Source: Denitrobaculum sp965225735
GTDB lineage: Bacteria > Pseudomonadota > Alphaproteobacteria > Kiloniellales > Kiloniellaceae
Direction of reading: 5' to 3'
NCBI GenBank assembly: GCA_965225735.1
Contig: CBDDBN010000001.1
Span: forward strand, 1 to 64,000
DNA: 64,000 nt
Part shown: positions 16,132 to 25,061 of the stretch, piece after piece
Layout: each line of letters begins with the position of its first letter
Numbering within the stretch: the stretch's first letter is position 1
The notes under the pieces: model-generated
The model's database searches: none
Told to the model about the DNA's origin: nothing
The model's input: only the letters and a program-made list of their open reading frames with translations
Made by a program: the position numbers and the translations under genes

Positions 16132-18081
16132 TTATTCCGCGATACGCAAGTTGGTCAGTTCGTTTCCGATTGCTACGAAAGTCGCTCGCAACTGATCGTT
16201 CGAAGGCGAATCGTAGTATTTGGCAGGATCCGACGCGCAGTTGCGGAACAGATTTTTGGTCGGCTCATCATTAAGCTGGAACGTAATCGCGTAAATGATA
16301 ATGCCTTCATCCTTCATGTTCTGGCAAAGCCGCGACATCCGGTTATTGATTTCGACCACCGCCGCAGCTTTGTTGGTCGTTCCAAGGCGTCCTTCGCTTA
16401 GACGACCGTAAGCCGAGTAGTCCGTATCGGGATAGGTTCCGGACTGAGGGCTGCCTGGCAGGCCGCCTGGCCAGTCGTAGTATACGTTCTCACCGTCAGT
16501 TAACACGATTGCAACCTTGTCCATTAGAGGAGCGTCGTAGTCCATAGGCAGGCTTTCTGGTGTGTCGCCACCCCACAATCCGCGCCAACGCGGAGATATC
16601 ACCCGCCAACCCCAGGCCAAACCGAGGTTTGCGTGCGTGCCGCCACGGTGCCAGGGCTGCATTTCGTCGATCGCCGCAAGCACCTTCGACTTCTCTGCTG
16701 TCAGTGATGTAATTGCCGGACCGCATCCCAGATTCGGACCAGTGCCATCGTTTTGCGCTTCATTGCTTTCATCGATTTCCGGCCAGTCGTTGTCGCCAAA
16801 CTCGTCCCCGTAGTCGTCGATCGTCGAGCGCCAATAGTGCATGGCGAACTTTTCTTCAGATGGTGGATCATCTGATTCATCTCGAGGAGAGGGGCGAGCC
16901 TCAACGCAGCCTTTCCAAGCCGTCTCCGCTGGGATTTTGGCTTCAACGTATAGTTCTAACTCGGCCACATAGAATCTTGGCCTGTTCTCTTTTCTGTTGC
17001 GAATCCGGACTCGGTGGTAGCGAAAAGGCGTTTCTTCAAATAGACGGCCTTGTGGCACATCGAGTACGTATTTTCGTTTTTGGCGTTTTTTTCGAAACTT
17101 TGATCGATGATAATGCAAGGTTGTCCAGTTGATTCCGTCGTTGGAGCCTTGAAGCCAAAAATCGACCTTCACTCTAGCTCTGCTGGTGATTCGTACGAAA
17201 CCACGGTTGCTTGAGCTCGTGAGTCGATAGCCGACGATCGTTTGTTCGTTTCCTTCACCCCAGTCTTTGCCGATGGCAGCAAGATGTTTCCTGTTTTTTA
17301 ACCTTACGTACGCGCCACCGGCAGCCGACTGATGATCGTTGCCGTCGAAACCAGCTGCCAGGCCTTTGGAACCTGTCATGTTACCGATCGGCGTGCCGCC
17401 AACAGCCGGGACCCGAAGCTCGGTTGTGGTCGGATCGTGTAGATCCTCTTCGACCCAGTCGTCATGTTGCGGACCTACGTTGACCGTGGCAACAAAGGGA
17501 ACCAAGCCGATCCAGAAGTTATTGATCTGTTCCTTTTCGCCGTAAAGGATGTTGACCAAGTCGGTGGCCGCCGCCTTCATGGTGCTTATTTTGTTGCCGC
17601 CGCGCATGGAACCGGTGTTGTCCATAATCAAAGCAAGCTCAAGTCCGCGGACCGAGCGCTTGACCACTGAACGGGCCGAGATCTTCATGTCGTCGATATG
17701 TAGGACGCGCAGAAAAGTCGTTGGAACCTTAGCTGTCGCTGAGATGGTCAATTGCTCGTTGCCTTCTCCCACATCGATGTCGAAGTCTACTAAGACCGAA
17801 CCCATGTAGTCGCCCGGGAAGTTTGCCTCAAAATACTTCTGAATCTCGGCATCACGATAGGGCAAGTGAATCACTTTGCCGCCAGCCAATGCAGCTGCGT
17901 CCAAGGCCTGGCCTAACCGGGCCTTTGCGATGTAGCCGCGGCCCGCATCTGTCGCCAAGCCCAGAAAACCGACGACCGCCACGACAGACAAGCCGAAAAG
18001 GACCGAAACCGCGCCGTTTCGGCTCCTCTCGAACTCGACAAGGGTCTGTCGCAGACCCAGCCAAGCTTTCGATTTAAGCAT
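16132..18081 (-). CDS. TadG-like pilus-assembly protein: vWA domain with inserted discoidin-like domain
   Basis: The 649-residue protein starts with a TadE/TadG-type leader: basic N-terminus, ERSRNGAVSVLFGLSVVAVV, one membrane span (about residues 24-46), then ATDAGRGYIAKARLGQALDA. A vWA domain follows with MIDAS motif DNTGSM at 154-159 and later the MIDAS Asp/Thr regions (GGTHANLGLAWGW, AIVLTDGENV). Between about 240 and 382 the vWA domain is interrupted by a beta-rich insert ending VDFWLQGSNDGINWTTLH ... YHRVRIRN ... FYVAELELYVE, the pattern of F5/8 type C (discoidin) carbohydrate-binding domains. No other tad genes are nearby. A strong terminator follows and an AT-rich leader precedes it. 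Confidence 0.85.
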   Translation of the reverse strand: MLKSKAWLGLRQTLVEFERSRNGAVSVLFGLSVVAVVGFLGLATDAGRGYIAKARLGQALDAAALAGGKVIHLPYRDAEIQKYFEANFPGDYMGSVLVDFDIDVGEGNEQLTISATAKVPTTFLRVLHIDDMKISARSVVKRSVRGLELALIMDNTGSMRGGNKISTMKAAATDLVNILYGEKEQINNFWIGLVPFVATVNVGPQHDDWVEEDLHDPTTTELRVPAVGGTPIGNMTGSKGLAAGFDGNDHQSAAGGAYVRLKNRKHLAAIGKDWGEGNEQTIVGYRLTSSSNRGFVRITSRARVKVDFWLQGSNDGINWTTLHYHRSKFRKKRQKRKYVLDVPQGRLFEETPFRYHRVRIRNRKENRPRFYVAELELYVEAKIPAETAWKGCVEARPSPRDESDDPPSEEKFAMHYWRSTIDDYGDEFGDNDWPEIDESNEAQNDGTGPNLGCGPAITSLTAEKSKVLAAIDEMQPWHRGGTHANLGLAWGWRVISPRWRGLWGGDTPESLPMDYDAPLMDKVAIVLTDGENVYYDWPGGLPGSPQSGTYPDTDYSAYGRLSEGRLGTTNKAAAVVEINNRMSRLCQNMKDEGIIIYAITFQLNDEPTKNLFRNCASDPAKYYDSPSNDQLRATFVAIGNELTNLRIAE

Positions 18082-18100
18082 CGTATTGTGTCCACAGTTC

Positions 18101-18120
18101 TTCGAAAGAACCGTAAGATT
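18101..18120 (+). repeat. Direct repeat copy 1 (CGAAAGA-CCGTAAGATT)
   Basis: Shares CGAAAGA(A)CCGTAAGATT with 18461-18480, one base inserted. It sits ~20 bp upstream of the TadG-like start on the minus strand. Confidence 0.6.
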
Positions 18121-18460
18121 TTCAATGAAAAATGAACAACTAGTAAAAATAAATATTTGGTGAATATCAGTGCAATATTTATGTATAATTTATTTGTATT
18201 TTGAAATTTTATTACTTTTGATCTTAAATATAAGAGCTCGTGTAGAGAACGAGAATGAGAATTGGATTCAACCAGAGCTAAAAAGAAGTTTGTGTATGTG
18301 TCAGGATTTTTTGCAGACCGGCATGTAATCGAGATCGCTCGAACGGCGGTATAGCATTTTCCCTGGTGGTCTTTCTGGAAAAGCTCAGGAGGCGAGTGAT
18401 TCCTTGACCTTTTCTTGGCGGCGCGTTTATTCAATCGTCAAAAGTCGTTCGCCGTAGATT

Positions 18461-18480
18461 CGTCGAAAGACCGTAAGATT
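18461..18480 (+). repeat. Direct repeat copy 2 (CGAAAGACCGTAAGATT)
   Basis: Second copy of the repeat, ~56 bp upstream of the ABC flippase start. Same orientation as copy 1, 360 bp apart. Confidence 0.6.
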
Positions 18481-18536
18481 CCGTTAGTGTCGTCTTACTC
18501 ACTGACGATCGGTATCCTGAAAAAGGCCAGTTCTTA

Positions 18537-20339
18537 ATGATACGTACAGTTCGGATGATGAACGCTCTGCTGACTGCGCATGAGCGGCGTCGGGCCATTC
18601 AGGTATTCGTGCTGATGCTATTGATGGCTTTGGTTGAGGCGCTCGGAATTGTTTCAATTATGCCGTTTGTTGCGGTCCTGGCGAACGCGGAAATTGTTAC
18701 AAAAAATTACTACTTATCAGCTGTTTATAATTATTTTGGATTCACGAATCCCGACATCTTTTTGATTTTCCTTGGGCTTGGCACGCTTAGTGTCTTCCTC
18801 ACCGGGTTAGTCCTCAAAGCCGCGACGGTTTATGCGTCGCTGCGCTATACCAACATGAGGACTCATAGTCTTACTTGCCGTCTTTTGGCGGCGTATCTTC
18901 GCCAACCTTACGCCTTCTTTCTCGGGAGAAATACGGCTGATCTCGGTAAGACTGTTTTGTCAGAAGTCGGTCGCGTCACGAATGGCGTCCTTTTGCCGAT
19001 GCTCAGGGTTCTTTCGGGTATGGTTGTCGCTATTACCATTCTCTTCATGCTCGTATGGATCGAACCTTTTCTCTCCTTGGCCGTTGCCGTTGTTCTGGGT
19101 GGGGCATTCGCGATCGTATATCTGTCAACACGCCGCCTGCTGCATGTCATTGGCAAGGAACGTGTGAAAGCGAATGAACTGCGGTTTGTGCTTGCCAACG
19201 AAGCGTTGAATGGCGTCAAAGAACTTCGCCTGATGGGGCGTGTGGATGCTTATTTGGCGAGATTCTGGCGCCCGTCCGAGCGTTACGCCCGGCATCAGGC
19301 AACCAGCAAAACCATTGGCGAACTCCCGCAATTCGGCATCCAGGCAATCGTGTTCGGGGGAGCGCTGTTCTCCGTCCTTTTCTTGACCGCACAACGCGGT
19401 GGGCTTGACGAGGCACTTCCCTATATCTCTCTCTACGCGCTGGCTGGATATCGACTGATGCCCGCGTTCCAGGTTGTTTTCAATAATCTGACGAGGATTC
19501 GGTTCGCCCTCCCTACGCTAGAGCTGTTGCACAACGACCTTACTGATAAAGAAGATCAGGCGCTGCTCGATGGAGAGCAGCGAGATGTGTCACAGCGACT
19601 GAATGGAACAATTCGCCTGAACGGGGTTACCTATCAATATCCTGGGATGGAGCGTTCCGCTGTTCGGGACCTGAACCTGGAGATTTCACGCGGTACAAGT
19701 GTGGCGTTTGTCGGGAGTACCGGGGCGGGAAAGAGCACCGTCGTTGACTTGATCCTCGGGTTGCTTCAGCCGACTCAAGGCCAGATCGTTGTGGATGATC
19801 AGCAATTGCGGGGTGCCAGCCTTCGTAATTGGCAAATGAATATCGGGTATGTGCCCCAAGCCACCTATCTGGCCGATGATTCCGTTGCTGCAAACATAGC
19901 CTTTGGGATTCCCTACAAAAAGATCGACAAATCAGCCGTCGAGCGTGCTGCGCGGGCAGCACAGATTCATGAATTTGTTGTCGCAGATCTTGCGGACGGC
20001 TATGACACGATTGTCGGAGAGCGCGGAATTCGACTGTCGGGCGGGCAGAGACAACGACTTGCCATAGCGCGTGCGCTGTATCACGACCCGGAGGTTGTGG
20101 TGTTCGATGAGGCGACCAGCGCGTTGGACAATGCGACCGAAGCGGTTGTGATGGAAGCAATCGAGGCGTTGCGCGGCGCCAAGACTGTCATCATTATCGC
20201 GCATCGTTTTTCGACGATTGAACAGTGCGACCACATCTTTCTGTTGAAGGATGGTGAACTCCTTGCTGATGGCACCTATGGAGGTTTGTTGGAATCGAGT
20301 GCGCACTTTAAGAAGCTCGTTCGGGCAACCAGTGCCTGA
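18537..20339 (+). CDS. ABC transporter, fused permease-ATPase (PglK-like flippase)
   Basis: A 600-residue half-transporter with about six membrane spans in residues 20-310, then an ATPase domain with Walker A GSTGAGKST, signature LSGGQRQRLAIARAL, Walker B VVVFDEATSALD and the switch His in IIIAHRFSTIEQC. The membrane half (VFVLMLLMALVEALGIVSIM start) resembles PglK-type lipid-linked oligosaccharide flippases rather than MsbA. It lies 20 bp before pseB on the same strand, so it may move the glycan built by this operon across the inner membrane. No Wzx-type flippase is seen in the window. Confidence 0.9.
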   Translation: MIRTVRMMNALLTAHERRRAIQVFVLMLLMALVEALGIVSIMPFVAVLANAEIVTKNYYLSAVYNYFGFTNPDIFLIFLGLGTLSVFLTGLVLKAATVYASLRYTNMRTHSLTCRLLAAYLRQPYAFFLGRNTADLGKTVLSEVGRVTNGVLLPMLRVLSGMVVAITILFMLVWIEPFLSLAVAVVLGGAFAIVYLSTRRLLHVIGKERVKANELRFVLANEALNGVKELRLMGRVDAYLARFWRPSERYARHQATSKTIGELPQFGIQAIVFGGALFSVLFLTAQRGGLDEALPYISLYALAGYRLMPAFQVVFNNLTRIRFALPTLELLHNDLTDKEDQALLDGEQRDVSQRLNGTIRLNGVTYQYPGMERSAVRDLNLEISRGTSVAFVGSTGAGKSTVVDLILGLLQPTQGQIVVDDQQLRGASLRNWQMNIGYVPQATYLADDSVAANIAFGIPYKKIDKSAVERAARAAQIHEFVVADLADGYDTIVGERGIRLSGGQRQRLAIARALYHDPEVVVFDEATSALDNATEAVVMEAIEALRGAKTVIIIAHRFSTIEQCDHIFLLKDGELLADGTYGGLLESSAHFKKLVRATSA

Positions 20340-20359
20340 TTTTTGGACGAATAGAAGTT

Positions 20360-21364
20360 ATGTTTGATGAGCGCAGTATTTTAATCACAGGCGGCACCGG
20401 CTCTTTCGGCCGTCGGTTCATCCGGACCCTGCTCAAGCGCTATGCACCGAAAAAAGTTATTGTATTTTCACGCGATGAACTGAAGCAGTTCGATCTGCAG
20501 CAATCCATCGGCGATGATTCCCGGCTCCGTTATTTTCTGGGAGATGTACGGGATAGGGAGCGGCTGGTTCAGGCCATGCGGTCCGTCGATGTCGTGGTCC
20601 ATGCTGCTGCGCTCAAACAGGTGCCCGCGGCGGAGTACAATCCTCTGGAGTGTATAAAGACCAACATTCACGGCGCGGAGAACGTGATCAATGCCGCCTT
20701 GGCCAACGAGGTGGAACAGGTGATCGCCCTCTCGACCGACAAGGCTGCCAATCCCATCAATCTCTACGGCGCGACCAAGCTGGCTTCCGACAAGCTCTTC
20801 ATCGCAGCCAACAATATAGCCGGCGGCCACCGGACGGTGTTCTCGGTCGTTCGTTACGGCAATGTCGTCGGATCTCGAGGTTCGGTCGTGCCTTATTTTC
20901 AGAAGCTTCTGCGTGAGGGTGCGGAGGAAATTCCAATCACCGACCCGCGGATGACGCGTTTCTGGATAACGCTCGACGAAGGAGTGGAGTTCGTCGTCAG
21001 AAGCTTCCAACGTATGCGTGGCGGCGAGATTTTCGTGCCGAAGATCCCTTCTATCCGAATTACCGATCTGGCAGAAGCAATGGCGCCTGGATTGCCACAC
21101 CGAAACATAGGCATTCGTCCCGGGGAGAAACTGCACGAGACCATGTGTCCGGCGGATGACTCTCATCTCACACTGCGATTCGATGATCACTATGTGATTC
21201 GTCCTGCGATCCGGTTTCACAACCGGGGCAACGACTTCACGACAAACCGTCTGGATGAGGCAGGCGCGCCGGTGGAAGAGGGATTCGCATACAATTCAAG
21301 CAACAATCCGCATTTTCTCACGGTCGAGGAACTGCGTGCGATGAATGATTCGGTTGAATTATGA
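20360..21364 (+). CDS. pseB: UDP-GlcNAc 4,6-dehydratase (inverting), pseudaminic acid step 1
   Basis: This 334-residue SDR enzyme has the nucleotide motif ILITGGTGSFGRRFIRTLL, the active-site DKAANPINLYGATKLASDK with Tyr-x3-Lys, and AALKQVPAAEYNPLECIKTN, typical of PseB/FlaA1. It converts UDP-GlcNAc to the 4-keto-6-deoxy-L-arabino sugar. Its stop overlaps the pseC start (ATGA). The match to PseB is strengthened by the following pseC, pseG, pseI and pseF. Confidence 0.95.
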   Translation: MFDERSILITGGTGSFGRRFIRTLLKRYAPKKVIVFSRDELKQFDLQQSIGDDSRLRYFLGDVRDRERLVQAMRSVDVVVHAAALKQVPAAEYNPLECIKTNIHGAENVINAALANEVEQVIALSTDKAANPINLYGATKLASDKLFIAANNIAGGHRTVFSVVRYGNVVGSRGSVVPYFQKLLREGAEEIPITDPRMTRFWITLDEGVEFVVRSFQRMRGGEIFVPKIPSIRITDLAEAMAPGLPHRNIGIRPGEKLHETMCPADDSHLTLRFDDHYVIRPAIRFHNRGNDFTTNRLDEAGAPVEEGFAYNSSNNPHFLTVEELRAMNDSVEL

Positions 21365-22524
21365 TCCCCTACGGCCGTCAGGATGTAACTGAAGATGATG
21401 TGCAGGCCGTTGTTCAGGTCCTGAAATCCGACTTTCTGACCCAGGGACCCGCCGTTCCCAGATTTGAGGCCGCTGTGGAGGACCTCTGCGGTGCGAGGCA
21501 CGGGGTGGCGGTGAGTAACGCGACCGCGGCGCTGCATATCGCCTGCCTTGCGCTCGGCCTCGGCCCCGGGGATCTGCTCTGGACCAGCCCGATCACGTTT
21601 GTCGCCTCCGCGAACTGCGCTCGCTATTGTGGGGCTGACGTCGATTTTGTGGATATCGATCCTGTTACCTACAACCTTTGTCCAAAGGCACTTGAGGCCA
21701 AGCTGATAGAGGCAGAGAAGGCGGGCAGACTCCCCAAGATTGTTGTTCCCGTTCATCTTTGCGGCCAGTCTTGCGACATGCAGGCCATTGGGGCTCTCGC
21801 CAAGCGGTTTGGTTTTTACATCGTCGAAGACGCTTCGCACGCGATCGGCGGCAAATACGGCAAGCAAGCAGTGGGAAGTTGCGAATACAGTGACATAACC
21901 GTATTCAGCTTTCATCCAGTGAAGATCATCACGACTGCCGAAGGCGGCATGGCGATGACGAATGACCCGGATTTGGCGCGCAGACTAGCGCGGCTGCGTA
22001 GCCATGGGATTACGCGCGATTCAGAAGAGATGACACACGACTCAGAGGGGCCGTGGTACTACCAACAAATCGATCTCGGCTTCAACTACAGAATGACGGA
22101 TGTTCAGGCAGCCCTTGGTCTCAGTCAGTTGGCGCGAATCGATACCTACATCGAGAAAAGACGTGAGATCGTATCTGCCTACCGTGCCGGTCTGTCCGGT
22201 CTTGAGGATGTTCTTGCGCTGCCTGTCGAATGCAGCGGTGTGCTGTCGAGTTGGCATCTTTTTGTTGTTGCGACAAAAAATCCTCAACAGCATCGCCCGC
22301 TTTTCGAAAAACTGAGAGAGAATGGCGTCGGTGTCCAGCTACACTATATTCCCGTTCATCTTCAGCCTTACTACCGGAAACTCGGTTTTGAGCCGGGAAT
22401 GTTCCCCGAGGCGGAGAAATACTACAGCGGCGCAATCTCTCTACCACTTTACCCTGCGATGGACTCGGAAACGACATCGCGTAGTATCGAGTTGGTCCGG
22501 AAATCAATCGGTCAAGTTTGCTGA
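21361..22524 (+). CDS. pseC: UDP-4-amino-4,6-dideoxy-AltNAc transaminase
   Basis: A 387-residue DegT/DnrJ/EryC1-type PLP aminotransferase opening MIPYGRQDVTEDDVQAVVQV. It has the sugar-aminotransferase motif VAVSNATAALHIACLALGLG, VEDASHAIGG and the PLP Lys in FSFHPVKIITTAEGGMAMTN. The order pseB-pseC with a 4-bp overlap is the standard arrangement. It adds the C4 amino group using glutamate. A 163-bp gap with only a weak inverted repeat separates it from the methylase gene. Confidence 0.95.
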   Translation: MIPYGRQDVTEDDVQAVVQVLKSDFLTQGPAVPRFEAAVEDLCGARHGVAVSNATAALHIACLALGLGPGDLLWTSPITFVASANCARYCGADVDFVDIDPVTYNLCPKALEAKLIEAEKAGRLPKIVVPVHLCGQSCDMQAIGALAKRFGFYIVEDASHAIGGKYGKQAVGSCEYSDITVFSFHPVKIITTAEGGMAMTNDPDLARRLARLRSHGITRDSEEMTHDSEGPWYYQQIDLGFNYRMTDVQAALGLSQLARIDTYIEKRREIVSAYRAGLSGLEDVLALPVECSGVLSSWHLFVVATKNPQQHRPLFEKLRENGVGVQLHYIPVHLQPYYRKLGFEPGMFPEAEKYYSGAISLPLYPAMDSETTSRSIELVRKSIGQVC

Positions 22525-22687
22525 GGCGGCGATAGTCTAAATGTCCAGGATTGTGCGGTCCTGGCGTGTGTGTGCCCTCTGCGGTACGAATCTCTTGCCG
22601 TTGCAATCTGTTTGTGTTGGTTAAGCCCTGAAGCGCGAACGCCGGATTTACGGCCTGACGCTCAAATAGTGATGAAATGGTACGGTT

Positions 22688-23326
22688 ATGTTTGAGAACG
22701 AGCAGGTGAAGCTGTGGCGCGGCGAGTTCGGCGATGAGTATTTGGTTCGAAATGCGCCGACGCCCAAGCGAGTTGCGAATCAGACCCGGTTCTGGGCAAA
22801 GCTGTTCGACACCTTGGCGGTGCAGGGTCTGAAGCCGAACTCGATTCTTGAAATTGGCGCGAATGTCGGTATCAACCTGAGGGCGCTTAAAAACCTAAGC
22901 GACGCTGAACTCTTCGCTGTGGAACCGAATGACCAAGCGCGCGAAATCCTGATTCGCGACAGCGTGGTGCCCGAAGGCAACGCGCTTGCGACGACCGGAG
23001 AAGTGATCGGACTCGAAGATAACGCCGTGGATATGGCTTTTACGGCTGGGGTGCTGATTCACGTCAACCCTGACACTCTTGCGCAGGTTTGTGCCGAAAT
23101 TCATCGCGTGAGCCGCAAAACGATTGTATGCGCCGAGTATTTTAGCGCCAATCCCGAGACAATCACCTATCGTGGCCACAGCGACAAACTGTTCAAGCGA
23201 GACTTTGGGGCCTTTTGGTTGGAGCAGTTTCCGTCGCTAAAGCTGCTCGATTATGGCTTCGCGTGGAAACCAGTTACCGGGCTCGATAATATAACGTGGT
23301 GGATTTTCTCAAAGCCAGATGCTTGA
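22688..23326 (+). CDS. Pseudaminic-acid-biosynthesis-associated methylase
   Basis: The 212-residue SAM-dependent methyltransferase begins with the diagnostic WRGEFGDEYLVRN block and has motif I ILEIGANVGINLRALK, then AGVLIHVNPDTLAQVC. This matches the small family (TIGR03587) found in pse gene sets; its target is not established but is presumed to be the sugar or its carrier. It overlaps pseG by 8 bp. Confidence 0.85.
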   Translation: MFENEQVKLWRGEFGDEYLVRNAPTPKRVANQTRFWAKLFDTLAVQGLKPNSILEIGANVGINLRALKNLSDAELFAVEPNDQAREILIRDSVVPEGNALATTGEVIGLEDNAVDMAFTAGVLIHVNPDTLAQVCAEIHRVSRKTIVCAEYFSANPETITYRGHSDKLFKRDFGAFWLEQFPSLKLLDYGFAWKPVTGLDNITWWIFSKPDA

Positions 23327-24383
23327 CGGGAATAGGTTGCGCGCAGTTTTCAGGTGTGATGGCGGCATTCGGATTGGTGCCGGTCATCTGGCCCGCTGCC
23401 TGACACTGGCCAACGGGCTCGCGCAGCTCGGCTGGCGCTGCAAGTTTCTGGTAAATCCCGAAGCCACTCAGGTCTTCCCGCGGCTTGCTCGATCTGAACA
23501 CGATGTCGGTACGTTGAGAAACGACGAGCTTTTGTCGCTCACTCCTGTCACCGATTGTCGCGCCGATCTGCTGGTTGTCGACCATTATGAATTGGGGAGC
23601 GCCTTTGAATCGGCCGCCCGCGAGACCTTCACTATTGTGATGGCGATCGATGATCTGCCTGATCGAATTCACAGCTGCGATATTCTGTTGAATCAGAATG
23701 AGGGGGCGCGTGGAGACAGCGCAAGTCAGAGGGCTGTCGAGCGTTTGCTGCTAGGTCGCCAATTCGCCCTCCTCGGGCCGGAGTACAGCGCGTACCGTCC
23801 TGACGCTTTGGCGCGCCGCAGAAAAGGCTCGCCGGTGGAGCGTCTGTTGGTCTGTTTTGGGGCGTCCGATCCAAAGAACTATTGCGGCCGTGCCGTCGAA
23901 GCCGTTCTGGAAAGCAGTCTTCAGTGTCGTATCGACATTGCCGTCTCGCAGTCTTCCCCCAATGCCGACCTGTTGCGCGCTTTGGCTTCGCGCTTAGGGG
24001 GAGATATCGAATTGCACTTCGACACGGCGCAAATGCCCGAACTGATGGCGAAAGCCGATTTGAGCATCGGCGCGGCAGGTGCAACCACCTGGGAACGCTG
24101 CTGTCTCGGTTTACCTGCGATCGTTTACCGGGTTGCCGATAACCAAGCACGGATCGCAGAGGCGCTCTCGCAGCATGATGCCGCCTGGGTCATGGGGGAC
24201 GCCGCCTCGATGAACGGCGGGGAATTGATAAAAGCGCTTGAAACCTTGTCTTCTGACCACGATCGTCGTAGTCAGATGGCTGAAATGGCCTCAAGCATGG
24301 CGGACGGCGAGGGGGTGTCGCGCGTTACCTCGGAGGTGCAAGGGATGCTTATTCGTCGGAACGAAGCTGCGAATTTATCATGA
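23319..24383 (+). CDS. pseG: UDP-2,4-diacylamido-trideoxy-altropyranose hydrolase
   Basis: A 354-residue GT-B-like enzyme with the PseG hallmark FRCDGGIRIGAGHLARCLTL (catalytic His in GAGHLAR), VDHYELGSAFESAARE and the MurG-like donor domain GAAGATTWERCCLGLPAIVY. It removes UDP from the 2,4-diacylamino sugar. The stop overlaps the next start (ATGA). Since the next gene encodes a formyltransferase-like protein, the substrate here may carry a formyl rather than acetyl group on N4. Confidence 0.93.
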   Translation: MLDGNRLRAVFRCDGGIRIGAGHLARCLTLANGLAQLGWRCKFLVNPEATQVFPRLARSEHDVGTLRNDELLSLTPVTDCRADLLVVDHYELGSAFESAARETFTIVMAIDDLPDRIHSCDILLNQNEGARGDSASQRAVERLLLGRQFALLGPEYSAYRPDALARRRKGSPVERLLVCFGASDPKNYCGRAVEAVLESSLQCRIDIAVSQSSPNADLLRALASRLGGDIELHFDTAQMPELMAKADLSIGAAGATTWERCCLGLPAIVYRVADNQARIAEALSQHDAAWVMGDAASMNGGELIKALETLSSDHDRRSQMAEMASSMADGEGVSRVTSEVQGMLIRRNEAANLS

Positions 24384-25057
24384 CAGAGACATGGTGGCAG
24401 CATCCGCGCAAGGTTTCGGTGTTAGTAGACAACGAAAGCTGGATTCTACCCTTCGCGGAGCGGCTGGTATCGGAACTTAACTCAGCCGGGGAAACGGCCT
24501 GCCTTTGCAGGCATCAGTCTGAGCTCGGGTCCGGCGGCATCGCGTTTTTCCTGGGTTGTCTCAACATCGTAAAGCCCGGCGTACTAGCGCAAAACCATCG
24601 GAATCTGGTGGTGCATGCCAGCGATTTGCCGAGGGGGAGAGGTTTTTCGCCCTGGACATGGCGTGTTTTGGAAGGGGCGACCCAACTGCCCGTTTGTCTG
24701 ATAGATGCGGCGGAAGAAGTGGATGCTGGCGCCGTTGTTTATCGTTCCGAGATAGAGCTTTCCGGAACCGAACTTGTTTCGGATCTGCGGCGTCTGATTG
24801 GCGAAATGACGATCGAGCTGTGCCTGCGATTTCTCGCAGAGCCTGGACCGACCCCTGGCGCCCCTCAAAACGGCGATGCCAGCTACTATCCGCGCCGGAC
24901 GCCGAAGGACAGCGAACTTGATGTCGAGGCATCTTTGAAAAGCCAGTTCGATCTCCTTCGAACGGTGGATAATGACCACTATCCGGCGTATTTTCACATG
25001 AAGGGTGCGACCTACAAGTTGACGATTGAACGAATATCTGATGCCGAGGAAACCTGA
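24380..25057 (+). CDS. Formyltransferase-family protein in the pse operon
   Basis: This 225-residue protein has the formyl-transferase N-terminal fold with HASDLPRGRGFSPWTW (compare H-x-S-x-LP-x-x-RG of tRNA and sugar formyltransferases) and the downstream DAAEEVDAGAVVY, holding the Asp of the usual N-H-D triad. The Asn that precedes the motif in Met-tRNA formyltransferase is Val here. It sits between pseG and pseI, where the N-acetyltransferase gene pseH is often found; no PseH is seen in the window. It probably formylates an amino group of the sugar using formyl-tetrahydrofolate. It could act on N4 of the altrose intermediate or on a later product. Confidence 0.75.
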   Translation: MTETWWQHPRKVSVLVDNESWILPFAERLVSELNSAGETACLCRHQSELGSGGIAFFLGCLNIVKPGVLAQNHRNLVVHASDLPRGRGFSPWTWRVLEGATQLPVCLIDAAEEVDAGAVVYRSEIELSGTELVSDLRRLIGEMTIELCLRFLAEPGPTPGAPQNGDASYYPRRTPKDSELDVEASLKSQFDLLRTVDNDHYPAYFHMKGATYKLTIERISDAEET

Positions 25058-25061
25058 CTTT

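Larger units (their letters stand above)
18082..18536. promoter_or_regulatory. 455-bp AT-rich divergent region with direct repeat
   Basis: Gap between the TadG-like gene (minus) and the ABC flippase (plus). Its middle (about 18120-18230) is markedly AT-rich compared with the neighbours. Near-identical sequences TTCGAAAGAACCGTAAGATT (18101-18120) and CGTCGAAAGACCGTAAGATT (18461-18480) lie one at each side, close to each gene start. They could be sites for a shared regulator. No RNA gene is seen. Confidence 0.5.

Noticed and set aside
17913..18434. A 173-codon minus-strand frame covering the TadG leader and its AT-rich upstream
   Set aside because: Overlaps the TadG N-terminus in another frame and is Arg/Ser/Leu-rich without any domain.
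22545..22564. CCAGGA/TCCTGG inverted repeat after pseC as a terminator
   Set aside because: Only 6 bp, no T-run, and the operon seems to continue; probably chance.
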